64,000 nt of DNA from Flaveria trinervia. Its lineage: Eukaryota > Streptophyta > Magnoliopsida > Asterales > Asteraceae. The stretch covers positions 78,384,589 through 78,448,588 of the forward strand of contig CM046444.1 of assembly GCA_025506515.1 (NCBI GenBank), read 5' to 3'. Position numbers and translations under genes: made by a program. Below the pieces are notes generated by a model. That model worked only from the letters and a program-made list of their open reading frames with translations. It did not search any database and was not told the DNA's origin. Shown here in pieces: positions 47,107 through 59,100 of this stretch (position 1 is its first letter; every line of letters begins with the position of its first letter).

Positions 47107-47927
47107 TGCAGGATCGTTGAAGGGTGTAGAGTTACAACACAACAACACAAGAGGAGATAAACTAAACTTAGATCAAACCGTAAACTGGATTAACCAAGTG
47201 GTGACACTTAAAAACACAAGTAATATAAGAGACTGAACACAAAGAACACAAGTGTTTGGTTTTCAAGAATGCAGTATATTGTCTTCTCTATGTTCTATTA
47301 CAAGTGTTACAAAAGTATATTCAAAAGATACAAGAACATGAGATCTTTATACAACATCCTACAGCCGGCCATACTTTGAAAGCCAGCCGGATACAATTGA
47401 CTAGACACACACAAAATCAATTGTAGAGTCAAAAGGCAGATTGCCTTTTGACTGGTGACTGTGACATGCCATAGCTCACATTGTTATCTATTACAAAAAG
47501 GATAAAGTACATAAAGTAGAACGTTACAGACTCAATACCTCAATGTACAGTTACCAAAAGCATGGACCTTTTCACCAAACCATGTTAGTTGGTGACTTGC
47601 AGAGTTGCAGCGGAATGGTGTCCATCTTTATGGAACAGTACATCAGATAAAGCATGTTACTAAAAGTCTTCGGGAGAAATTTGTCTTCATGAACTTGAAG
47701 CTTCGAAAGACTTTGTCTCTGAGGCTTCGGAAGACCTCATCCTTGGCTTTGGAAGTTGTTGGTCTTTGCTTTGGAAGTTGTTGGTCTTGGCTTCGAAGAT
47801 TTCACACTTAGAGTATTTCTGTTGCACATGTGAAACTTCCGAAGCATTCCACTTCAATACAGTTGTGCAACATGCAGGAAATACTAAAGATGTTCAGGTT
47901 GCATCAGCCTCCTCATTAATCTCTACA
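47107..47927 (-). mobile_element. Solo LTR A10 (family A)
   Basis: 821 bp, ATAAG at 47102-47106 and 47928-47932, terminus CTACA. It has one extra GAAGTTGTTGGTCTT-type repeat near 47755-47790, shared with A11 and A12 and absent from A1-A9. Confidence 0.93.
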
Positions 47928-50900
47928 ATAAGTCAACCGCATTTGGTGTCAAGGCATCCGCATTTGCTGATAAGTCATCCGCATTTGGTGCAAGTCATCC
48001 GCATTTGTGACAAGTTATCCGCATTTATGACAAGTCATCCGCATTTGTGACAAGTCATCCGCATTTGTGACAAGTCATCCGCATTTATGAAAAATCATCC
48101 GCATTTGTGACAAGTCATTCGCATTTTGGACAAGTCATCCGCATTTGTGACAAGTCATCCGTATTTGTTGCCAAGTCATCCGCATTTGGTGACAACTCAT
48201 CCGCATTTGTGTATAACACATCCGCATTTGTTGAAGCTTCATCCACATTTGTTTTGTTCATCCACATTTGATTTCAGACTTGAACAAAAACGATTTCACA
48301 CTGCAGTGAAGGTCGGGAAATCAGGAGTAGCGTCCATTTCTTCATCTTTTCTTTGTTTTTATTGATAATCGTGTTCAATTGCATCGAACTTTGAAGGAAT
48401 AATCCAGTGAATGAATATATATCTTCATATGGTACCATATTAAAACAGATCTAATGATTTCTCTTCTTGATTTTGAGATGAACAAATGTTTTTTTTATGT
48501 TAATCTTGTTCAATTGCGCCGCATTTGTTTTGTTCATCCGCATTTTTTTTGCGTTCTTAATCACAATGGACATGCTTGTTGGTTGTAATCATCCTTGTTC
48601 ATCTTTTTCTATTCTTTTTGAAGTCCTGTTCATCAGCTGTTCGTAAGCATTTCTTGCAACACATCCGTATTTCTTTGCCAATCCGCATTTCTTTGCAAAG
48701 CATTAGCATTTGCTTTCAAGGCATCCGCATTTGCTTTCAATCCATCCGCCTTTAACTTCAAATCATCCGCATTTGTGCTTAGAGTACCCGCATTTGTTTA
48801 TAAGTCAACCGCATTTGGTGTCAAGATATCCGCATTTGGAGACAAGTCATACGCATTTGGTGACAAGTCATCCACATTTGTGACAAGTCATCCGCATTTG
48901 TGACAAGTCGTTGGATTGGTGACAAGTCATCCGCATTTATGACAAGTCATCCACATTTGTGACAAGTCATCCGCATTCATGACAAGTCATCCGCATTTGT
49001 GACAAGTCATCCACATTGGTTGCAAAGTCATCCGCATTTGGTGACAACTCATCCGCATTTGTGTATAACACATCCGCATTTGATGAAGCTTCATTGCATT
49101 TGTTTTGTTCATCCGCATTTGTTTTCAGACTTGAACAAAAACGATTTCACACTGCAGTGAAGGTCGGGAAATCAGCAGTTGCGTCCATTTCTTCATCTTT
49201 TCTTTGTTTTTATTGGTAATCGAGTTCAATTGCATCGAATTTTGAAGGAATAATCCAGTGAATGATTATATATCTTCAATGGTACCATATTAGAATAGAT
49301 CTAATGATTTCTCATCCTTATTTTGAGATGAACAATAGTTTTTTTATGTTAATCTTGTTCAATTGTGTCGCATTTGCTTTGTTCATCCGCAATTGTTTTT
49401 CTTTCATGATCACAATGGACATGCCTGTTGTTGCAATCATCCATGTTCATGTTTTTCTATTATGTTTGAAGTCCTGTTCATCAACTGTTCATAAGCATTT
49501 CTTGCACACATCCGTATTTCTTTGCCAATCCGTATTTCTTTGCAAAGCATCGGCATTTGCTTGCAAGGCATCCGCATTTGATTTCAATCCATTCGCCTTT
49601 AACTTCAAAGCATCCGCATTTGTGCTTAGAGTACCCGCATTTTTTTATAAGTCAACCGCATTTGGTGTCAAGATATCCGCATTTGGAGACAAGTCATACG
49701 CATTTGGTGACAAGTCATCCACATTTGGGACAAGTCGTCCGCATTTGTGACAAGTCGTCCACAATTATGACAAGTCATCCGCATTTATGACAAGTCATCC
49801 GCATTTGTGACAAGTCATCCGCATTCATGACAAGTCATCCGCATTTGTGACAAGTCATCCGCATTTGTTGCCAAGTCATCCGCATTTGGTGACAACTCAT
49901 CCGCATGTGTGTATAACACATCCGTATTTGATGAAGCTTCATCCGCATTTGTTTTCAGACTTTAACAAAAATGATTTCACATTGCAGTGCACGTCGGGAA
50001 ATTAGCAGTAGCTTCCATTTCCTCATCCTTTCTTTGTTTTTAGTGATAATCGGGTTCAATTGCATCGAGTTTTGAAGGAATAATCTAGTGGATGATTATA
50101 TACCTTCAAATCTTACCATATTAGAATAGATCAAATGATTTCTCTTCTTGATTTTGAGATTAACAAATGTTTTTTTTGTTAATCTTGTTCAATTGCATCG
50201 CATTTGTTTTGTTCATCCGCATTTTTTTTTGCTTTCATGATCACAACGGACATGCCTGTTGATTGCAATCATCCATGTTCATATTTTTCTATTCTTTTTG
50301 AAGTCTTGTTCATCAACTGTTCATAAGCATTTCTTGCAACACATCCGCATTTCTTTGCCAATCCGCATTTGTTTGCAAAAAATCCACATTTGTTTGCAAG
50401 GCATCCGCATTTGATTTCAACCCATCCGCATTTAACTTCAAAGTATCCGCATTTGTGCTTAGAGTACCCGCATTTGTATATAAGTCAACCGCATTCGGTG
50501 TCTAGAAATCCGCATTTGGTGACAAGTCATCCGCATTTGGTGACAAGTCATCCGCATTTGTGACAAGTCATCCACATTTGTGACAAGTCATCTGCATTTG
50601 TAACAACTCATTCGCATTTACGACAAGTCATCCGCATTTGTGACAAGTCATTCGCATTTGTGACAGGTCATCCGCATTTGTGACAGGTCATCCGCATTTG
50701 TTACCAAGTCATCCGCATTTGGTGACAACTCATCCGCATTTGTGTATAACACATCTGCATTTGATGAAGCTTCATCCGCATTTGTTTTGTTCATCCGCAT
50801 TTGTTTTCAGACTTAAACAAAAACGATATCACACTGCAGTGCAGGTCGAGAAATCAGCAGTAGCTTCCATTTCTTCATCTTTTCTTTGTTTTTAGTGATA

Positions 50901-51219
50901 ATCATGTTCAATTGCATCGAATTTTGAAGGAACAATCTAGTAAATGATTATATATCTTCTAATCGTACCATATTAAAACAGATCTAACGATTTCTCTTCT
51001 TGATTTTCCATGTTCAAGTTTTTCTATTCTTTTTGAAGTCCTGTTCATCAACTGTTCATAAGCATTTTTTGCAACACATCCGCATTTCTTTGCCAATCCG
51101 CATTTCTTTGTAAAGCATCCGCATTTGTTTGCAAGGTATCCGCATTTGATTCTAATGCATCCACATTTAACTTCAAAGCATCCGTATTTATGCTTAGAGT
51201 AACCGCATTTGTTTATAAG
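47928..51219. repeat. Satellite segment 11: four monomers (HOR-II copy 1)
   Basis: Landmarks lie near 48293, 49146, 49973 and 50826. Near 48905 and 53030 a core is replaced by 'gtcgttgga', a marker of this copy series. A 14-bp palindrome ATATGGTACCATAT lies at 48427-48440. No gene is seen. Confidence 0.92.
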
Positions 51220-52041
51220 TGCAGGATCGTTGAAGGGTGTAGAGTTACAACACAACAACACAAAGAGGAGATAAACTAAACTTAGATCAAACCACAAACT
51301 GGATTAACCAAGTGGTGACACTTAAGAACACAAGTAATATATGAGACTGAACACAAAGAACACAAGTGTTTGGTTTTCAAGAATGCAGTATATTGCCTTC
51401 TCTATGTTCTACTACAAGTGTTACAAGAGTATATTCAAAAGATACAAGAACATGAGATCCTTATACAACATCCTACAGCCGGCCATACTTTGAAAGCCAG
51501 CTGGATACAATTGACTAGACACACACAAAATCAATTGTAGAGTCAAAAGGCAGATTGCCTTTTGACTAGTGACTGTGACATGCCATAGCTCACATCGTTA
51601 TCTATTACAAAAAGGATAAAGTACATAAAGTAGAAAGTTACAGACTCAATACCTCAATGTACAGTTACCAAAAGCATGGACATTTTCACCAAACCATGTT
51701 AGTTGGTGACTTGCAGAGTTGCAGCGGAATGGTATCCAGCTTCATGGAACAGTACATCAGATAAAGCATGTTACTAAAAGTCTTCGGGAGAAATCTGTCT
51801 TCATGAACTTGAAGCTTCGAAAGACTTTGTCTCTGAGGCTTCGGAAGACTTCATGCTTGGCTTCGGAAGTTGTTGGTCTTTGCTTCGGAAGTTGTTGGTC
51901 TTGGCTTCGAAGATTTCACACTTAGAGTATTTCTGTTGCACATGTGAAACTTCCGAAGCATTCCACTTCAATACAGTTGTGCAGCATGCAGGAAATACTA
52001 AAGATGTTTAGCTTGCATCAGCCTCTTCATTAATCTCTACA
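51220..52041 (-). mobile_element. Solo LTR A11 (family A)
   Basis: 822 bp, ATAAG at 51215-51219 and 52042-52046, terminus CTACA, with the HOR-II insertion variant. Confidence 0.93.
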
Positions 52042-55000
52042 ATAAGTCAACCGCATTGGTGTCAAGGCATCCGCATTTGGTGACAAGTCACCGCATTTGG
52101 TGCAAGTCATCCGCATTTGGTGCAAGTCATCCGCATTTGTGACAAGTCATCCGCATTTATGACAAGTCATCCGCATTTGTGACAAGTCATCCGCATTTGT
52201 GACAAGTCATCCGCATTTATGAAAACTCATCCGCATTTGTGACAAGTCATTCGCATTTGTGACAAGTCATCCGCATTTGTGACAAGTCATCCGTATTTGA
52301 TGCCAAGTCATCCGCATTTGGTGACAACTCATCCGCATTTGTGTATAACAAATCACATTTGTTGAAGCTTCATCCACATTTGTTTTGTTCATCCACATTT
52401 GATTTCAGACTTGAACAAAAAGGATTTCACACTGCAGTGAAGGTCGGGAATCAGCAGTAGCGTCCATTTCTTCATCTTTTCTTTGTTTTTATTGATAATC
52501 GTGTTCAATTGCATCGAACTTTGAAGGAATAATCCAGTGAATGAATATATATCTTCATATGGTACCATATTAAAACAGATCTAATGATTTCTCTTCTTGA
52601 TTTTGAGATGAACAAATGTCTTTTTATGTTAATCTTGTTCAATTGCGCCACATTTGTTTTGTTCATCCGCATTTTTTTTCGTTCTTAATCACAATAGACA
52701 TGCTTGTTGGTTGCAATCATCCATGCTCATCTTTTTCTATTCTGTTTGAAGTCCTGTTCATCCGTTGTTCATAAGCATTTCTTGCAACACATCCGCATTT
52801 CTTTGCCAATCCGCATTTCTTTGCAAAGCATCAGCATTTGCTTCAAGGCATCCGCATTCGCTTTCAATCCATCCGCCTTTCACTTCAAATCATCCGCATT
52901 TGTGCTTAGAGTACCCGCATTTGTTTATAAGTCAACCGAATTTGGTGTCAAGATATCCGCATTTGGAGACAAGTCATACCATTTGGTGACAAGTCATCCA
53001 CATTTGTGACAAGTCGTCCGCATTTGTAACAAGTCGTTGGATTTGTGACAAGTCATCCGCATTTATGACAAGTCATCCACATTAGTGACAATCATCAACA
53101 TTCATGACAAGTCATCTGCATTTGTGACAAGTCATCCACATTGGTTGCAAAGTCATCCGCATTTGGTGACAACTCATCCGCATTTGTGTATAACACATCC
53201 GCATTTGATGAAGCTTCATCTGCATTTGTTGTTCATCCGCATTTGTTTTCAGACTTGAACAAAAATGATTTCACACTGCAGTGAAGGTCGGGAAATCAGC
53301 AGTAGCGTCCATTTCTTCATCTTTTCTTTGTTTTTATTGATAATCATGTTCAATTGCATCGAATTCTGAAGGAATAATCCAGTGAATGATTATATATCTT
53401 CAAATGGTACCATATTAGAATAGATGTTATGATTTCTCATCCTTATTTTGAGATGAACAAATGTTTTTTTATGTTAATCTTGTTCAATTGCGTCGCATTT
53501 GCTTTGTTCATCCGCAATTGTTTTTCTTTCATGATCACAATGGACATGCCTGTTGGTTGCAATCATCCATGTTCATGTTTTTATTATGTTTGAAGTCCGT
53601 TCATCAACTGTTCATAAGCATTTCTTGCAACACATCCGCATTTCTTTGCCAATCCGTATTCTTTGCAAAGCATCGGCATTTGCTTGCAAGGCATCCACAT
53701 TTGATTTCAATCTATTCGCCTTTAACTTCAAAGCATCTGCATTTGTGCTTAGAGTACCCGCATTTTTTTATAAGTCAACCACATTTGGTGTCAAGATATC
53801 AGCATTTGGAGACAAGTCATACGCATTTGGTGACAAGTCATCCACATTTGGGACAAGTCGTCCGCATTTGTGACAAGTCATCCACAATTGTGACAAGTCA
53901 TCCGCATTTATGACAAGTCATCGGCATTTGTGACAAGTCATCCGCATTCATGACAAGTCATCCGCATTTGTGACAAGTCATCCGCATTTGTTGCCAAGTC
54001 ATCCGCATTTGGTGACAACTCATCCGCATGTGTGTATCACACATCCGCATTTGATGAAGCTTCATCCGCATTTGTTTTCAGACTTTAACAAAAATGATTT
54101 CACACTGCAGTGCACGTCGGGAAATTAGCAGTAGCTTCCATTTCCTCATCCTTTCTTTGTTTTTAATGATAATCGGGTTCAATTGCATCGAGTTTTGAAG
54201 GAATAATCCAGTGGATGATTATATACCTTCAAATCTTACCATATTAGAACAGATCAAATGATTTCTCTTCTTGATTTTGAGATTAACAAATGTTTTTTTT
54301 GTTAATCTTGTTCAAATGCATCGCATTTGTTTTGTTCATCCGCATTTTTTTTTGCTTTCAGGATCACAACGGACATGCCTGTTGATTGCAATCATCCATG
54401 TTCATATTTTTCTATTCTTTTTGAAGTCTTGTTCATCAACTGTTCATAAGCATTTCTTGCAACACATCCGCATTTCTTTGCCAATCCGCATTTCTTTGCA
54501 AAACATCCACATTTGTTTGCAAGGCATCCGCATTTGATTTCAACCCATCCGCATTTAACTTCAAAGTATCCGCATTTGTGCTTAGAGTACCCGCATTTGT
54601 ATATAAGTCAACCGCATTCGGTGTCTAGAATCCGCATTTGGTGACAAGTCATCCGCATTTGGTGACAAGTCATCCGCATTTGTGACAAGTCATCCACATT
54701 TGTGACAAGTCATCTGCATTTGTAACAACTCATTCGCATTTACGACAAGTCATCCGCATTTGTGACAAGTCATTCGCATTTGTGACAGGTCATCCGCATT
54801 TGTGACAGGTCATCCGCATTTGTTACCAAGTCATCCGCATTTGGTGACAACTCATCCGCATTTGTGTATAACACATCTGCATTTGATGAAGCTTCATCCG
54901 CATTTGTTTTGTTCATCCGCATTTGTTTTCAGACTTAAACAAAAACGATATCACACTGCAGTGCAGGTCGGGAAATCAGCGGTAGCTTCCATTTCATCAT

Positions 55001-55341
55001 CTTTTCTTTGTTTTTAGTGATAATCATGTTCAATTGCATCGAATTTTGAAGGAACAATCTAGTAAATGATTATATATCTTCAAACCGTACCATATTAAAA
55101 CAGATCTAATGATTTCTCTTCTTGATTTTCCATGTTCAAGTTTTTCTATTCTTTTTGAAATCCTGTTCATCAACTGTTCATAAGCATTTTTTGCAACACA
55201 TCCGCATTTCTTTGCCAATCCGCATTTCTTTGCAAAGCATCCGCATTTGTTTGCAAGGTATCCGCATTTGATTCTAATGCATCCACATTTAACTTCAAAG
55301 CATCCGTATTTATGTTTAGAGTAACCGCATTTGTTTATAAG
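52042..55341. repeat. Satellite segment 12: four monomers (HOR-II copy 2)
   Basis: Landmarks lie near 52425, 53267, 54094 and 54950, in the same order and with the same private variants as segment 11. No gene is seen. Confidence 0.92.
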
Positions 55342-56162
55342 TGCAGGATCGTTGAAGGGTGTAGAGTTACAACACAATAACACAAAGAGGAGATAAACTA
55401 AACTTAGATCAAACCGTAAACTGGATTAACCAAGTGGTGACACTTAAGAACACAAGTAATATATGAGACTGAACACAAAGAACACAAGTGTTTGGTTTTC
55501 AAGAATGCAGTATATTGCCTTCTCTATGTTCTACTACAAGTGTTACAAAAGTATATTCAAAAGATACAAGAACATGAGATCCTTATACAACATCCTACAG
55601 CCGGCCATACTTTGAAAGCCAGCTGGATACAATTGACTAGACACGCACAATTCAATTGTAGAGTCAAAAGGCAGATTGCCTTTTGACTAGTGACTGTGAC
55701 ATGCCATAGCCCACATCGTTATCTATTACAAAAAGGATAAAGTACATAAAGTAGAAAGTTACAGACTCAATACCTCAATGTACAGTTACCAAAAGCATGT
55801 ACATTTTCACCAAACCATGTTAGTTGGTGACTTGCAGAGTTGCAGCGGAATGGTGTCCAGCTTTATGGAACAGTACATCAGATAAAGCATGTTACTAAAA
55901 GTCTTCGGGAGAAATCTGTCTTCATGAACTTGAAGCTTCGAAAGACTTTGTCTCTGAGGCTTCGGAAGACTTCATCCTTGGCTTCGGAAGTTGTTGGTCT
56001 TTGCTTCGGAAGTTGTTGGTCTTGGCATCGAAGATTTCACACTTAGAGTATTTCTGTTGCACATGTGAAACTTCCGAAGCATTCCACTTCAATACAGTTG
56101 TGCAGCATGCAGGAAATACTAAAGATGTTTAGGTTGCATCAGCCTCTTCATTAATCTCTACA
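55342..56162 (-). mobile_element. Solo LTR A12 (family A)
   Basis: 821 bp, ATAAG at 55337-55341 and 56163-56167, terminus CTACA, with the HOR-II insertion variant. It is the last LTR of the family in the window. Confidence 0.93.
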
Positions 56163-59100
56163 ATAAGTCAACCGCATTTGGTGTCAATGCATCCGCATTT
56201 GGTGACAAGTCACCCGCATTTGGTGCAAGTCATCCGCATTTGTGACAAGTCATCCGCATTTATGACAAGTCATCCGCATTTGTGACAAGTCATCCGCATT
56301 TGTGACAAGTCATCCGCATTTATGAAAAGTCATCCGCATTTGTGACAAGTCATTCGCATTTGTGACAAGTCATCCGCATTTGTGACAAGTCATCCGTATT
56401 TGTTGCCAAGTCATCCGCATTTGGTGACAACTCATCCGCATTTGTGTATAACACATCCGCATTTGTTGAAGCTTAATCCACATTTGTTTTGTTCATCCAC
56501 ATTTGATTTCAGACTTAAACAAAAACGATTTCACACTGCAGTGCAGATCGAGAAATCAACAGTAGCTTCCATTTCTTCATCTTTTCTTTGTTTTTAATGA
56601 TAATCGTGTTCAATTGCATCGAATTTTGAAGGAATAATCCAGTGAATGATTATATATCTTCAAATCATAGCATATTAGAACAGATCTAATGATTTCTCTT
56701 CTTGATTTTGAGATGAACAAATGTTTTTTTAATGTTAATCTTGTTTTATTGCGTCTCTTTTGTTTTGTTCATCCGCATTTTTTTGCTTTCATGATCACAA
56801 TGGACAAGCCTGTTGGTTGCAATCATCCATGTTCATATTTTTCTATTCTGTTTGAAGTCCTGTTCATCAGTTGTTCATAAGCATTTCTTGCAACACATCC
56901 GCATTTCTTTGCCAATCCGCATTTGTTTGCAAAGCATCAGCATTTGCTTTCAAGGCATCCGCATTTGCTTTCAATCCATCCGCCTTTAACATTAAATCAT
57001 CCGCATTTGTGCTTAGAGTACCCGCATTTGTTTATAAGTCAACCGCATTTTGTGTCAAGATATCCGCATTTGGAGATAAGTCATACGCATTTGGTGACAA
57101 GTCATCCACATTTGTGACAAGTCGTCCGCTTTTGTGACAAGTCGTTGGATTTGTGACAAGTCATCCGCATTTGTGACAAGTCATCCGCATTCATGACAAG
57201 TCATCCGCATTTGTGACAAGTCATCCGCATTGGTTGCAAAGTCATCCGCATTAGGTGACAACTCATCCGTATTTGTGTATAACGCATCCGCATTTGATGA
57301 AGCTTCATCTGCATTTGTTTTGTTCATCCGCATTTGTTTTCAAACTTGATCAAAAACGATTTCACACTGCAGTGAAGGTCGGGAAATCAGCAGTAGCGTC
57401 CATTTCTTCATCTTTTCTTTGTTTTTATTGATAATCGTGTTCAATTGCATCGAATTTTGAAGGAATAATCCAGTGAATGATTATATATCTTCAAATGGTA
57501 CCATATTAGAATAGATGTAATGATTTCTCATCTTGATTTTGAGATGAACAAATTTTTTTTTATGTTAATCTTGTTCAATTGCGTCACATTTGCTTTGTTC
57601 ATCCGCAATTGTTTTTATTTCATCATCACAATGGACATGCCTGTTGGTTGCAATCATCCATGTTCATGTTTTTCTATTATGTTTGAAGTCATGTTCATCA
57701 ACTGTTCATAAGAATTTCTTGCAACACATCCGCATTTGTTTGCCAATCCGTATTTCTTTGCAAAGCATCGGCATTTGCTTGCAAGGCATCCGCATTTGAT
57801 TTCAATCCATTCGCCTTTAACTTCAAAGCATCCGCATTTGTGCTTAGAGTACCCGCATTTTTTTATAAGTCAACCGCATTTGGTGTCAAGATATCCGCAT
57901 TTGGAGACAAGTCATACGCATTTGGTGACAAGTCATCCACATTTGGGACAAGTCATCCGCATTTGTGACAAGTCGTCCACAATTGTGACAAGTCAACCGC
58001 ATTTCTGACAAGTCATCCGCATTTGTGACAAGTCATCCTCATTCATGACAAGTCATCCGCATTTGTGACAAGTCATCCGCATTTGTTTCCAAGTCATCCG
58101 CATTGGTGACAACTCTTCCGCATGTGTGTATAACACATCCGCATTTGATGAAGCTTCATCCGCATTTGTTTTCAGACTTTAACAAAAATGATTTCACACT
58201 GCAGTGCACGTCGGGAAATTAGCAGTAGCTTCCATTTCCTCATCCTTTCTTTGTTTTTAATGATAATCGGGTTCAATCGCGTCGAGTTTTGAAGGAATAA
58301 TCCAGTGGATGATTATATATCTTCAAATCTTACCATAGTAGAACAGATCAAATGATTTCTCTTCTTGATTTTGAGATTAACAAACGTTTTTTTTGTTAAT
58401 CTTGTTCAATTGCATCGCATTTGTTTTGTTCATCCGCATTTTTTTTGTTTTCAGGATCACAATGGACATGCCTGTTGATTGCAATCATCCATGTTCATAT
58501 TTTTCTATTTTTTGAAGTCTTGTTCATCAACTGTTCATAAGCATTTCTTGCAACACATCCGCATTTCTTTGCCAATCCGCATTTGTTTGCAAAACATCCA
58601 CATTTGTTTGCAAGGCATCCGCATTTGATTTGAATCCATCCGCATTTAACTTCAAAGTATCCGCATTTGTGCTTAGAGTACCCGCATTTGGATATAAGTC
58701 AACCGCATTTGGTGTTTAGAAATCCGCATTTGGTGACAAGTCATCCGCATTTGGTGACAAGTCATCCGCATTTGTGACAAGTCATCCACATTTGTGACAA
58801 GTCATCTGCATTTGTAACAACTCATTCGCATTTTCGACAAGTCATCCGCATTTGTGACAAGTCATTCGCATTTGTAACAACTCATTCGCATTTACGACAA
58901 GTCATCCGCATTTGTGACAAGTCATTCGCATTTGTGACACGTCATCCACATTTGTGACAGGTCATCCGCATTTGTTACCAAGTCATCCGCATTTGGTGAC
59001 AACTCATCCGCATTTGTGTATAACACATCTGCATTTGATGAAGCTTCATCCGCATTTGTTTTGTTCATCCGCATTTGTTTTCAGACATAAACAAAAACGA

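Noticed and set aside
9453..56162. Independent targeted insertion of each A LTR at the same site
   Set aside because: The flanking monomer variants travel with the LTR variants (CTATA, TTCGCAAG, extra repeats), which fits copying of the unit rather than repeated insertion.
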